The notes beneath the pieces were generated by a model, which was not told the origin of the DNA, searched no databases, and was given only the letters and a program-made list of their open reading frames with translations. From Bacillota bacterium (lineage in GTDB: Bacteria > Bacillota > Clostridia > Lachnospirales > Lachnospiraceae), in contig CABJAN010000004.1 of NCBI GenBank assembly GCA_902363515.1, positions 124,001 to 188,000 of the forward strand: a stretch of DNA of 64,000 nucleotides, given 5' to 3'. The position numbers were made by a program, and so were the translations under genes. The first letter of the stretch is position 1, and the number at the start of each line of letters is the position of its first letter. Shown here piece by piece: positions 1 through 9,487 of the stretch.

Positions 1-1683
1 AATGGTCGATTGGATGCCCTGGAAGAACTCAATGCTCACGAGGTAGACCGGGAGGAATTAAGAGAGTATTTAAGCCCTGTATATGACATGGAGCGTTTAA
101 TCAGCCGTGTGAGCTATCAGTCTGCCAATCCCAGAGACATGATTGCTTTTAAGACGTCCATTGGGATGATTCCCCCTATCCGCAGACTTCTGGCGCAATT
201 TCAGTGCGAAGAGCTGCAGCAGATTTATGAGGAGATGGATGAATTAAAAGACCTTCATGAAGTGCTGGAGGCTTCTATTGTAGAAGAACCGCCTCTTGCC
301 ATGAAGGAAGGCGGAATTATCAAAGAAGGCTATGATGCTCAGATTGATGAATTCAGGGAAGCCAAGACCAAGGGAAAGGTGTGGCTGGCAGAGCTGGAAG
401 CCTCTGAAAAAGAAAAAACAGGTATTCGTACCTTGAAGATAAAATACAATAAAGTTTTTGGCTATTATCTGGAAGTGACCAATTCCTTTAAGGATATGGT
501 GCCGGATTATTATACCAGGAAGCAGACTTTAACCAATGCGGAGCGGTATATTACCCCAAGACTAAAAGAACTGGAAGATATGATTCTGGGAGCAGAGGAT
601 AAGCTTTATGCTCTGGAATATGATGAGTTTGTAAAAGTCCGTACTCTGGTAGCAGACCAGGTGGAACGGATTCAGCGGACAGCTAAGGCCATTGCCAAGC
701 TGGATGCTTATGTGTCCATGGCTCTGGTGGCATCCAGAAACCATTATGTGCGTCCGAAAATCAATACCAGAGGTGTCATTGACATTAAAAACGGACGCCA
801 TCCGGTGGTAGAGAACATGATTCCCAATGACATGTTTATTCCCAATGACACGTATCTGGACAATGGAAAGAACCGGATTTCCGTTATTACGGGACCAAAT
901 ATGGCGGGAAAATCCACCTATATGCGACAGTCTGCCCTGATTGTTCTCATGGCGCAGATTGGTTCCTTTGTTCCGGCGGAAAAGGCAAATATTGGCATTG
1001 TGGATCGGATTTTTACCAGAGTGGGAGCTTCGGATGACCTGGCTAGCGGTCAGAGTACCTTTATGGTGGAAATGACAGAGGTGGCTAATATCCTTAGAAA
1101 TGCCACATCTAAAAGTCTTTTGATTCTGGATGAAATCGGAAGAGGAACCAGTACCTTTGACGGACTTTCCATTGCCTGGGCAGTGATTGAACATATCAGT
1201 AACCCAAGGCTTCTGGGGGCAAAAACCTTATTTGCAACTCACTATCATGAACTGACGGAGCTGGAAGGAAAACTGGCAGGGGTAAATAATTACTGCATTG
1301 CTGTAAAGGAACGGGGAGACGACATTGTCTTTCTCAGAAAAATCGTAAAAGGCGGCGCGGATAAGAGCTATGGAATCCAGGTGGCAAAACTGGCAGGAGT
1401 CCCGGATTCTGTCATTGAGCGGGCGAAAGAACTGGTGGAAGAACTGGTAAGCGCAGATATTACAACGACGGTTAAAAATATTGCTTCAGAGAACAAATCA
1501 GCCAAGCCAAAGCCGGTGCCTCATTATGACGAAGTAGATATGAAGCAGATGTCTTTGTTTGATACGGTGAAGGATGATGATGTACTGGAAGAATTAAAAA
1601 CAGTTCAGTTAGATGAACTAAGACCTGTGGATGCATTGAATTTATTATATCAGCTTCAAAATAAGCTGAAAAACAGATGGTGA
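1..1683 (+). CDS. mutS: DNA mismatch repair protein MutS (5' end outside window)
   Basis: MutS recognises mispaired bases and recruits MutL in an ATP-dependent way. The reading frame is open from base 1, so the gene is cut by the window edge; about 560 C-terminal residues remain of a family usual length of about 850-900, so the mismatch-binding N-terminal domain is not visible. What is seen is the lever/clamp region, then the ATPase domain with Walker A GPNMAGKST (about residue 294 counting from base 10), Walker B LLILDEIGRGTSTFDG and the ATHYHEL motif. Near the C-terminus QMSLF (about residue 513) fits a beta-clamp binding motif. mutL follows after 6 bases, the usual mutSL pairing. Confidence 0.97.
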   Translation, partial: NGRLDALEELNAHEVDREELREYLSPVYDMERLISRVSYQSANPRDMIAFKTSIGMIPPIRRLLAQFQCEELQQIYEEMDELKDLHEVLEASIVEEPPLAMKEGGIIKEGYDAQIDEFREAKTKGKVWLAELEASEKEKTGIRTLKIKYNKVFGYYLEVTNSFKDMVPDYYTRKQTLTNAERYITPRLKELEDMILGAEDKLYALEYDEFVKVRTLVADQVERIQRTAKAIAKLDAYVSMALVASRNHYVRPKINTRGVIDIKNGRHPVVENMIPNDMFIPNDTYLDNGKNRISVITGPNMAGKSTYMRQSALIVLMAQIGSFVPAEKANIGIVDRIFTRVGASDDLASGQSTFMVEMTEVANILRNATSKSLLILDEIGRGTSTFDGLSIAWAVIEHISNPRLLGAKTLFATHYHELTELEGKLAGVNNYCIAVKERGDDIVFLRKIVKGGADKSYGIQVAKLAGVPDSVIERAKELVEELVSADITTTVKNIASENKSAKPKPVPHYDEVDMKQMSLFDTVKDDDVLEELKTVQLDELRPVDALNLLYQLQNKLKNRW

Positions 1684-1689
1684 TGAAAA

Positions 1690-3609
1690 GTGAGAAAAAT
1701 TGCTGTTTTAGATCAGAATACAATTGATAAAATTGCTGCAGGAGAAGTAGTGGAACGTCCGGCTTCCGTAGTAAAAGAACTGGTGGAAAATGCAGTGGAT
1801 GCGGGTTCTACAGCCATTACGGTGGAGATTAAGGATGGAGGAATTTCTTTTATCCGGGTCACAGATAATGGCGGAGGGATTCCAAAAGAACAGGTACCCC
1901 TTGCCTTTCTGAGACATGCCACCAGTAAAATTGAGCGGGTGGAGGATTTACTGCAGATTTCTTCCCTTGGTTTTCGCGGGGAGGCTTTATCCAGCATTTC
2001 CGCGGTTTCCCAGATGGAGGTCATTACCAAAACCCAGGAGGCCCTTACCGGGGTGCGCTATATTATCGAGGGAGGAAGGGAGAAATCCCTGGAGGAAATC
2101 GGTGCGCCCTGTGGAACCACTATGCTGGTACGGAATTTATTTTTTAATACCCCTGCCAGAGGAAAATTTTTAAAAACAGCCATGACAGAGGCAGGATATG
2201 TCAGCAGCTATATGGAGCAGCTTGCTCTTTCCCACCAGGATATTTCCTTTAAATATATGGTAAATGGTCAAACCAGGCTGCATACTTCCGGGAACTCTAA
2301 TTTAAAAGATGTGATTTATGGAATTTATGGCAGGGATATTACCAGGGAACTGCTGCCTATTCAGTTTCAATGTACTGGTATTGCTATTTCCGGTTTTATT
2401 GGAAAACCAGTGATTGCCAGAGGAAATCGAAATTTTGAGAATTATTATATTAATGGCAGATATGTGAAGAGTAAGCTTCTTATGAAGGCCATAGAGGAAG
2501 CTTATAAGCCCTATATGATGCAACACAAATATCCGTTTGTGTGCCTACATTATACCATAGAAGGGGAATCCATTGATGTAAATGTGCATCCTACTAAAAT
2601 GGAGGTGCGGTTTCAGAATCAAAGTGCTGTGTACAATGCAACTTATGATGCTATCAGCGAGGCGCTGGGAGGGAAAGAACTGATTCCAGAGGTGGAATTA
2701 GAGAAAAAAGAGAGGGGTATCAAAAAGCAGAAGATAACTGCACCGGAACCTTTTGAGACTGTATATAAGCAACAACAGAATATAGAGAAAAGCGTTTCCT
2801 ATGTGAGAGAAGATCCGCAGCTGTATGCGCCGAAATCAGTAGGATTAAAACCTGCTACAGGAAGTTTCACTATATCGCAAGTAACAAAGCCAAGGACTCA
2901 GGAAAATCTGCCGACAGTACCTGTGATAAAAGAAGCACCTTTACAGGAAAAAAAGGGACCAGATACAGCACCAAAACAGACACCAAAACAAATGGAACTT
3001 TTTGAAGATGCCCTTCTTTCTCCCAAGGCAAGGCTGCGTCATCGGATTATTGGACAGTTGTTTGATACTTATTGGCTAGTAGAATATGATGATAAATTTT
3101 ATATCATTGACCAACATGCAGCTCATGAAAAGGTGCTGTATGAGAAGCTGTTAAAAGAATATGCAAACAAGGATGTGTTATCCCAGATGATTTCACCAGC
3201 TCAGGTGATTTCTCTGAACTTACAGGAAGATGCTATTATGAAGGCAAATATGGAAGTATTTCGGGAGTTTGGGTTTGAAATTTCAGAGTTTGGTGGCAGA
3301 GAGTACAGCATCCATGCAGTTCCTGTGGATTTATACGGAAGCTCTGTACAGGAGTTTTTTGTGGAGATTCTGGATAGCTTGGAAAATGAACATGCAAAAC
3401 AGCCTTTGGAGTTGATTACAGGGAAACTTGCAACAGCTGCCTGCAAGGCTGCAGTAAAGGGAAACAATACCCTATCCCTAAAAGAAGCAGACCAGCTCAT
3501 TGATCAGCTTTTGGGTCTGGATAATCCTTATCATTGTCCTCATGGAAGGCCTACCATTGTCTCCATGACGAAATATGAATTGGAAAAGAAGTTTAAACGA
3601 ATTGTGTAG
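1690..3609 (+). CDS. mutL: DNA mismatch repair endonuclease MutL
   Basis: MutL couples mismatch recognition by MutS to strand incision. The N-terminal GHKL ATPase is clear: ELVENAVDAGST, DNGGGIP and GFRGEALSSI. The C-terminal dimerisation domain carries the nuclease motif DQHAAHEKVLYE together with ACKAAVKGN, CPHGRPT and FKRIV, so this is the endonuclease-type MutL of organisms without MutH. A linker motif QMELF (Q434) fits a beta-clamp binding site, which would position nicking by the clamp. The start is GTG at 1690; the upstream ATG at 1682 is in another frame. 639 residues is normal. miaA starts on the base after the stop codon, suggesting translational coupling. Confidence 0.98.
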   Translation: MRKIAVLDQNTIDKIAAGEVVERPASVVKELVENAVDAGSTAITVEIKDGGISFIRVTDNGGGIPKEQVPLAFLRHATSKIERVEDLLQISSLGFRGEALSSISAVSQMEVITKTQEALTGVRYIIEGGREKSLEEIGAPCGTTMLVRNLFFNTPARGKFLKTAMTEAGYVSSYMEQLALSHQDISFKYMVNGQTRLHTSGNSNLKDVIYGIYGRDITRELLPIQFQCTGIAISGFIGKPVIARGNRNFENYYINGRYVKSKLLMKAIEEAYKPYMMQHKYPFVCLHYTIEGESIDVNVHPTKMEVRFQNQSAVYNATYDAISEALGGKELIPEVELEKKERGIKKQKITAPEPFETVYKQQQNIEKSVSYVREDPQLYAPKSVGLKPATGSFTISQVTKPRTQENLPTVPVIKEAPLQEKKGPDTAPKQTPKQMELFEDALLSPKARLRHRIIGQLFDTYWLVEYDDKFYIIDQHAAHEKVLYEKLLKEYANKDVLSQMISPAQVISLNLQEDAIMKANMEVFREFGFEISEFGGREYSIHAVPVDLYGSSVQEFFVEILDSLENEHAKQPLELITGKLATAACKAAVKGNNTLSLKEADQLIDQLLGLDNPYHCPHGRPTIVSMTKYELEKKFKRIV

Positions 3610-4602
3610 GTGAACAAATTGAAAAAACCTTTGATTATACTCACCGGTCCTACTGCCGTAGGCAAGACAAAACTGTCCATTGCCTTGGCAAAGGCAGTAA
3701 ACGGAGAAATTATTTCAGCAGATTCCATGCAGGTATATCAGTACATGGATATCGGCTCTGCAAAAATAAAAAAAGAAGAAATGCAAGGTGTGCCTCATTA
3801 CCTCATTGATGTGTTGAAACCAGAGGAAGAATTTCATGTGGTGCGGTTTCAGGAAATGGCAAAACAGGCCATGGAGGAAATCTATGCAAAGGGGAAGATT
3901 CCCATTTTAACAGGAGGCACAGGCTTTTACATTCAGGCAGTGGTAAAAGACATTGATTTTTCGGAGAATACAGAAAAATCAGAGGTCAGAAGCCGCCTGG
4001 AACAACTGGCAAAGGACAAGGGCAGCGAATATCTTCACCAGAAACTATTAGAAGTAGATCCGGATTCAGCCCAAAAGATTCATGCCAATAATGTGAAGCG
4101 GGTCATTCGGGCTTTGGAATACTATGAACTGACAGGAGAGAAAATTTCTCTTCATAATGAGCGGGAAGCTGCCAAAGAATCCCCTTATTGCTATGCTTAT
4201 TTTGTACTTAATGATTTGCGGGAAAAGCTGTATCAGCGCATTGATGCCAGAGTGGATGAAATGTTAAAGGAAGGTCTGGTACAGGAGGTAGAGAAACTTT
4301 CCCGGATGGGCTATACCAGAAATATGGTGTCCATGCAGGGATTAGGATATAAGGAAATTCTGGCATATCTGGAAGGGGAGTGTTCCCTGGAAGAAGCGGT
4401 TTATATTTTGAAAAGAGATACCAGACACTTTGCCAAACGGCAGATTACCTGGTTTAAACGGGAGCCGGATGTGATTTGGGTAAACAAGCCAGAGTTTGGA
4501 TATGAGGATGAAAAAATCCTGAACTATATGTTAGAAAACTGTGAGAAAAGAGGAATCATACATGGAAGAAATGATGAATATGTACCAAAAGCTGGGAATT
4601 GA
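3610..4602 (+). CDS. miaA: tRNA dimethylallyltransferase MiaA
   Basis: MiaA transfers a dimethylallyl group to N6 of A37 in tRNAs that read UNN codons. The protein (330 residues, normal length) has the P-loop GPTAVGKT at residues 13-20, the following SADSMQVYQ segment and a TGGTGFYIQA motif typical of the family. The GTG start lies directly after the mutL stop with no good Shine-Dalgarno sequence of its own, so translation probably depends on coupling to mutL. The order mutS-mutL-miaA is common in Firmicutes. The 3' end overlaps the next gene by 41 bases. Confidence 0.97.
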   Translation: MNKLKKPLIILTGPTAVGKTKLSIALAKAVNGEIISADSMQVYQYMDIGSAKIKKEEMQGVPHYLIDVLKPEEEFHVVRFQEMAKQAMEEIYAKGKIPILTGGTGFYIQAVVKDIDFSENTEKSEVRSRLEQLAKDKGSEYLHQKLLEVDPDSAQKIHANNVKRVIRALEYYELTGEKISLHNEREAAKESPYCYAYFVLNDLREKLYQRIDARVDEMLKEGLVQEVEKLSRMGYTRNMVSMQGLGYKEILAYLEGECSLEEAVYILKRDTRHFAKRQITWFKREPDVIWVNKPEFGYEDEKILNYMLENCEKRGIIHGRNDEYVPKAGN

Positions 4603-5854
4603 CCAGGAGGTACTGGCTTTTGGAAATAAAATAGAAAAGAGTCTGAAACAGCGGTTTGAGGCGATTGATGAAACAGCAGAATACAATCAGCTCAAAGTGC
4701 TTCATGCTATGCAGAAAAATAAAGTAAGCGAAGCCTGTCTGTATTCTTCTACTGGATATGGCTACAATGATATCGGCAGAGATACGCTGGAAGAAGTGTA
4801 TGCCAGCACCTTCCATACCGAAGCGGCTCTGGTGCGCCCTCTGCTGGCCTGCGGAACCCACGCTCTGGCTGTTGCCCTGGCAGGAAATCTCCGTCCAGGG
4901 GATGAACTGCTTTCCCCTGTGGGAAAACCTTATGATACTCTGGAAGAAGTTATTGGTATCCGTCCGTCCAAAGGCTCACTGGCAGAGTATGGCGTGACTT
5001 ACCGACAGGTAGAATTACTGGAAGACGGCAGTTTTGATTATGATGGTATCCGGGCTGCCATTCACGAAAATACCAAAATGGTGGAAATACAGCGTTCCAA
5101 AGGGTATCTTACCCGCCCCACCTTTTCTGTGGAGCAGATTGGGGAGTTGATTGCCTTTATTAAAGGAATTAAGCCTGACATTATTTGTATGGTGGACAAC
5201 TGCTACGGGGAATTTGTAGAAAAATTAGAACCTAGTGATGTTGGAGCGGATTTGATTGTGGGCTCCCTCATTAAAAATCCGGGAGGCGGTCTTGCGCCTA
5301 TTGGCGGTTATATTGCAGGAAAACAGGAATATGTGGACAATGCAGCCTATCGTCTTACCTGTCCGGGACTTGGGAAAGAAGTAGGTGCGACTCTTGGAGT
5401 AAATCCTGCTTTTTATCAGGGCTTTTTTCTGGCACCAACCGTAACCGCAGGGGCTTTAAAAGGAGCTATTTTTGCGGCTAATATCTATGAAACCTTAGGT
5501 TTTTCTGTAACTCCAAACAGTACAGAGAGTCGTCATGATATTATCCAGGCAGTTACTTTTGGGAACCCAGAGGGTGTCATTGAATTTTGTAAGGGGATTC
5601 AGGCGGCAGCCCCAGTGGACAGTTATGTGGAGCCAGAGCCATGGGCTATGCCAGGTTATGACAGTGATGTGATTATGGCGGCGGGAGCCTTTGTGCAGGG
5701 GTCTTCCATTGAATTATCTGCAGATGGTCCTATTAAGCCACCTTATACTGTGTATTTCCAAGGAGGACTTACCTGGTATCATGCAAAGTTGGGAATTTTA
5801 ATGTCCCTGCAGAAGTTAGTAGAAAAAAATCTGATTGTTTTGCCAAAGGAATAA
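4562..5854 (+). CDS. PLP-dependent methionine gamma-lyase family protein (YnbB/'aluminium resistance' family)
   Basis: This is a fold-type I PLP enzyme of the Cys/Met metabolism superfamily, the group often annotated as aluminium resistance protein or methionine gamma-lyase family; the true substrate is not established. Features seen are ACGTHALAVAL near the cofactor phosphate site, MVDNCYGEFVE (the PLP-binding Asp) and SLIKNPGGG with the presumed Schiff-base lysine. I place the start at ATG 4562 because AGAGGA lies 6 bases upstream; an in-frame GTG at 4541 has no such site. That gives 430 residues. It overlaps miaA by 41 bases, and the same neighbourhood is usual in Clostridia and Bacilli. 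Confidence 0.85.
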   Translation: MEEMMNMYQKLGIDQEVLAFGNKIEKSLKQRFEAIDETAEYNQLKVLHAMQKNKVSEACLYSSTGYGYNDIGRDTLEEVYASTFHTEAALVRPLLACGTHALAVALAGNLRPGDELLSPVGKPYDTLEEVIGIRPSKGSLAEYGVTYRQVELLEDGSFDYDGIRAAIHENTKMVEIQRSKGYLTRPTFSVEQIGELIAFIKGIKPDIICMVDNCYGEFVEKLEPSDVGADLIVGSLIKNPGGGLAPIGGYIAGKQEYVDNAAYRLTCPGLGKEVGATLGVNPAFYQGFFLAPTVTAGALKGAIFAANIYETLGFSVTPNSTESRHDIIQAVTFGNPEGVIEFCKGIQAAAPVDSYVEPEPWAMPGYDSDVIMAAGAFVQGSSIELSADGPIKPPYTVYFQGGLTWYHAKLGILMSLQKLVEKNLIVLPKE

Positions 5855-5857
5855 TGT

Positions 5858-7090
5858 ATGAAAAAAAGAAATGTGTGCATCATTGGCGGCGGCGCTTCCG
5901 GAATGATAGCCGCTTTATTTGCCGCAAAAGAAGGAGCGGCTGTTACAATTCTGGAGCATAATGATAAAGTTGGAAAAAAGATTCTGGCAACAGGAAATGG
6001 CCGCTGTAATCTCACAAATTTGTATCAGGATCCTTCTTGCTATCACAGCAGTGAGCAGGACAGGGCATGGGAAATTTTACAGCAGTTTGATGTGCAGCAG
6101 ACCATCCGTTTTTTCTCAGGTTTGGGACTTTATACTAGAAATAAAAACGGTGGAATTTATCCCTTTAGTATGCAGGCCCAAAGTGTGCGGGATGTGCTGG
6201 AACTGGAAGCCAGACAGGAAAAGATAAAAATAAAGTGTAAGGAACATGTGAAAGAAATTATTCCATCTTTGAAAGAGGATTTTCCTGGGTTCCAGGTTGT
6301 GACGGAAACCTGGACTTACGAAGCTGACGCTGTGATTCTGGCCTGTGGTTCCAGGGCGTCTTTGGTGGAAGGGGCGGATGGCAGCGGCTATGACCTGGCA
6401 AAAAAGCTGGGACTTTCTATGCGAAAACCCCTTCCGGCACTGGTACCTTTGAAGGGAAAAGGAACTTATTTTTCCAAATGGGCAGGTATCAGGACAGAAG
6501 GAAAAATTTCCCTTTTTGCAGCAGGACGTCTTGTGGATGAGGCGGCAGGAGAGCTACAGCTTACAGAATATGGTATTTCCGGCATTCCGGTCTTTCAGGT
6601 GAGCAGCCAGGCTGCCCGTTTGTTAGAAGAAGGAATTTCTCTTACTGCTGTTTTGGATTTTATGCCGGATTTTGAAGAACAGGCGCTCCTGGAATTTTTA
6701 AAAGGCCGCCAACAGGCGCGTTCCTATAAAAATCAAAAGGAACTGTTACTTGGGATTTTCCCCAAAAAGCTGGTGGATGTACTGACAGAAGGAAAACCAG
6801 ATCTGGAAACCCTGGCTGGAAGAATCAAGAGATTTCCGGTTAAAATAAAAGGGAGTAAGGCTATGGAAGCCGCACAGGTATGCTCAGGCGGTGTTTTGTT
6901 AAAAAACATTCGTCCGAAAACCATGGAATGTGCGGACCTTCCGGGGCTATATCTTGCAGGAGAAATTCTGGATGTAGACGGTATTTGCGGAGGCTATAAT
7001 CTTCAATGGGCCTGGACCACAGGAGCCCTGGCGGGTATCCATGCAGCCAGAGGAAAGGAGAAACGGTCATGCTTAGAGTTCAACAGCTGA
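5858..7090 (+). CDS. NAD(P)/FAD-dependent oxidoreductase, HI0933/BaiN-like family
   Basis: A flavoprotein of the HI0933 family (COG2081), of which BaiN and enzymes annotated as aminoacetone oxidase are members. The N-terminus has the dinucleotide-binding GGGASGMIAALFA (about residues 8-20), then VGKKILATGNGRCNLTN, the family signature. The C-terminal part has the second FAD contact GLYLAGEILDVDGICGGYN. Length 410 residues is typical. The substrate cannot be told from sequence. It begins 3 bases after the preceding gene and overlaps the next FAD enzyme by 22 bases, so the two flavoproteins are co-translated; no redox partner is visible nearby. Confidence 0.85.
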   Translation: MKKRNVCIIGGGASGMIAALFAAKEGAAVTILEHNDKVGKKILATGNGRCNLTNLYQDPSCYHSSEQDRAWEILQQFDVQQTIRFFSGLGLYTRNKNGGIYPFSMQAQSVRDVLELEARQEKIKIKCKEHVKEIIPSLKEDFPGFQVVTETWTYEADAVILACGSRASLVEGADGSGYDLAKKLGLSMRKPLPALVPLKGKGTYFSKWAGIRTEGKISLFAAGRLVDEAAGELQLTEYGISGIPVFQVSSQAARLLEEGISLTAVLDFMPDFEEQALLEFLKGRQQARSYKNQKELLLGIFPKKLVDVLTEGKPDLETLAGRIKRFPVKIKGSKAMEAAQVCSGGVLLKNIRPKTMECADLPGLYLAGEILDVDGICGGYNLQWAWTTGALAGIHAARGKEKRSCLEFNS

Positions 7091-8661
7091 AACTTCCGGT
7101 GTCTCATACCAGAGAGGAACTGGAGAAAAAGCTTCGGAAAACCCTAAAACTTTCAAAAGAAGAATTGTTATCCTGGAATATTCGCAGGCAATCCCTGGAT
7201 GCCAGGAAAAAACCAGAATTGTTTTTTGTATACACAGTAGATGTTTCTGTGAAACAAGAAAAGCAAGTCATGAAAAGGGTTCACAGTAAAAATATTATGT
7301 CAACTACAGAAAAGAAATTTTCTTATTTGCATATGGAACAGAATCTGAACGCGCCGCGTCCGGTGATTGTAGGAAGCGGACCGGCAGGGCTTTTTTGCGC
7401 TTATTATCTGGTAAAGGCAGGCATGAAGCCCCTGGTGCTGGAACGAGGCGAAGATGTAGATGACCGTCTGAAAACCGTAGAACGTTTCTGGTCAACCGGA
7501 GAGTTGAATCCAGAATCTAATGTCCAGTTTGGAGAGGGCGGTGCAGGAACCTTTTCAGATGGGAAGCTGAATACCCTGGTAAAAGATCCGGTAGGAAGAA
7601 ATCAGGAAGTTTTAAAGATTTTTGTGGAAGCAGGAGCGCCGGAAGAGATTTTGTATCAGCAGAAGCCTCATCTTGGCACAGATGCCCTGATTGGGCTGGT
7701 AAAAAATATCCGCCGCTTTATTGAAGAAGCAGGTGGGGAAGTGCGCTTTTCCTCTAAGGTGACTGATCTGGAAATCCGGGATAACGCTTTAACTGCAGTA
7801 ATTGTAAATGATTCTGAGAAGATTGAAACCAATACTGTGGTACTTGCAGTGGGACACAGCGCAAGAGATACCTTTTCCATGTTAAAGGAAAAAGGATTGT
7901 CCATGGAGGCAAAATCTTTTGCAGTAGGACTTCGGGCAGAGCATCCCCAGACTTTGATTAATCAGTATCAATATGGGCAGGAATGTCGAGAGGATTTGGG
8001 AGCGGCAGCTTATAAAGTAACTCATAGAGGAAAAAACGGACGGGGTGTATACAGCTTTTGTATGTGTCCGGGTGGCTATGTGGTAAATGCCTCCTCTGAA
8101 CCTGGGCGACTGGCTGTTAATGGTATGAGTTATCAAAAACGGGATTCCCAAAATGCCAACAGCGCTTTGATTGTTTCTGTGACTCCGGATGATTTTCCGG
8201 AGGATGGAGTGCTGGCAGGTGTAGAATTTCAGCGAAAATTGGAAGAGGTGGCTTTTGCACTTGGAAAAGGGAAAATTCCGGTACAGCGATATGCGGACTT
8301 CTGTCTTAACAAGGAGACGAAAGAATTTGGCGCAGTGAAGCCCTGTATGAAGGGGGGCTATACCATGGCAAATGTAAGAACCTTGCTGCCGGAGACTCTG
8401 AATGAGACATTGATAGAGGGGATTGAGTCGTTTAATCGCATGATTCCGGGATTTTCACAGCCGGATATGCTGTTAAGTGGCATTGAAAGCAGAACCTCTT
8501 CTCCTGTACGGATTGTAAGAAATGAGCAGTTTCAGTCTTCGACAGCCGGAATCTATCCATGTGGAGAGGGTGCAGGCTATGCGGGAGGAATCACTTCTGC
8601 TGCCATGGATGGACTAAGAGTAGGAGAGGCAATAACGAAAAATTTTATAAATTCCCTCTGA
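7069..8661 (+). CDS. uncharacterised FAD-dependent dehydrogenase (COG2509-like)
   Basis: A 530-residue flavoprotein with a roughly 90-residue N-terminal domain before the FAD site PVIVGSGPAGLFCAYYL, followed by FGEGGAGTFSDGKLNT and a C-terminal PCGEGAGYAGGITSAAMDG motif. This matches the widespread but poorly characterised family of FAD-dependent dehydrogenases found in Clostridia. I chose ATG 7069 because AAAGGAG sits about 9 bases upstream and the N-terminal domain begins there; the frame stays open farther upstream inside the previous gene. The function is unknown; linkage to the preceding HI0933-type enzyme is the only context clue. Confidence 0.8.
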   Translation: MLRVQQLKLPVSHTREELEKKLRKTLKLSKEELLSWNIRRQSLDARKKPELFFVYTVDVSVKQEKQVMKRVHSKNIMSTTEKKFSYLHMEQNLNAPRPVIVGSGPAGLFCAYYLVKAGMKPLVLERGEDVDDRLKTVERFWSTGELNPESNVQFGEGGAGTFSDGKLNTLVKDPVGRNQEVLKIFVEAGAPEEILYQQKPHLGTDALIGLVKNIRRFIEEAGGEVRFSSKVTDLEIRDNALTAVIVNDSEKIETNTVVLAVGHSARDTFSMLKEKGLSMEAKSFAVGLRAEHPQTLINQYQYGQECREDLGAAAYKVTHRGKNGRGVYSFCMCPGGYVVNASSEPGRLAVNGMSYQKRDSQNANSALIVSVTPDDFPEDGVLAGVEFQRKLEEVAFALGKGKIPVQRYADFCLNKETKEFGAVKPCMKGGYTMANVRTLLPETLNETLIEGIESFNRMIPGFSQPDMLLSGIESRTSSPVRIVRNEQFQSSTAGIYPCGEGAGYAGGITSAAMDGLRVGEAITKNFINSL

Positions 8662-8665
8662 AGCA

Positions 8666-8694
8666 TATACATCGTTTTTAATCTGTGCTACAAT
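8666..8694 (+). promoter_or_regulatory. predicted sigma-A promoter for radC and the shape operon
   Basis: TATACA (8666-8671), a 17-base spacer, then TACAAT (8689-8694), just after the preceding stop codon and about 45 bases before the radC ATG. The spacing is ideal, and a similar TATACA -35 box precedes 25738. Confidence 0.5.
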
Positions 8695-8739
8695 GAACCT
8701 GCGAACGCCGCAAAATGCTGAAGAGAGCATTAGGTTTTC

Positions 8740-9435
8740 ATGACAGAATTTAAAACCATGAAAGAACTGCCGGAACATGACCGGCCTTACGAAAAATGTG
8801 TCCGTCTCGGACCTCAGGCACTTACAGATCCGGAACTTTTAGCAGTAGTATTAAGAACCGGTACCAGAGGAAGCACTTCTGTGGAAATGGCAGAAGAGGT
8901 ATTGAATCTGTCCAGAGACAGGGAAGGACTTCTGGGACTGCATCAGTTGAGTCTGACCCAGCTTCAATCCATAAAAGGAATCGGGAAGGTAAAAGCAGTA
9001 CAACTAAAGTGTATTGGTGAGCTTTCTAAACGAATCGCCAGAAAAAGCGCCAAAAGGGGACTTTCTCTCAACCATCCTCAGACCATTGCAGATTATTATA
9101 TGGAGCAGTTGCGTCATGAAGAACAGGAACAGCTTTTTTGTATGATGCTGGATACGAAAAATCACCTCCTTGGGGAGGAGATGATTTTTAAAGGTACGGT
9201 AAACAGTTCCCTGGTAAGTCCAAGGGAGATTTTTCTGTCGGCTGTTTCTTACCATGCTGTAGGGATTCTTCTGATACATAATCATCCAAGCGGAGATCCT
9301 TCTCCCAGTGAGGCTGATTTGGATTTTACCCAGCGGATAAAAGACGCAGGGGAACTTATTGGAATCCCTCTTTTGGATCATATTATTATCGGGGACTGCA
9401 AATATCTGAGTTTTCGTCAGGAGGGGATTTTTTAG
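8740..9435 (+). CDS. radC: RadC family JAB/MPN-domain protein
   Basis: RadC (UPF0758) has an N-terminal helix-hairpin-helix region (LQSIKGIGKVKAVQLK, about residues 75-90) and a C-terminal JAMM metalloprotease-like domain. The metal site is complete: HNHPSGDPSPSEAD with H180, H182 and D193. The old name reflects a claimed repair role that was later questioned; the molecular function is unsettled. 231 residues is normal. The gene lies 52 bases before the MreB-like gene, and the order radC-mreBCD is widespread in Firmicutes. The ribosome binding site is weak (AAGAGAG region, rather far upstream). Confidence 0.93.
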   Translation: MTEFKTMKELPEHDRPYEKCVRLGPQALTDPELLAVVLRTGTRGSTSVEMAEEVLNLSRDREGLLGLHQLSLTQLQSIKGIGKVKAVQLKCIGELSKRIARKSAKRGLSLNHPQTIADYYMEQLRHEEQEQLFCMMLDTKNHLLGEEMIFKGTVNSSLVSPREIFLSAVSYHAVGILLIHNHPSGDPSPSEADLDFTQRIKDAGELIGIPLLDHIIIGDCKYLSFRQEGIF

Positions 9436-9487
9436 CAGATAGAAAGTCTGTCTGTTAAGCAGTAAGATAGATAAGGGGAGCATTCAC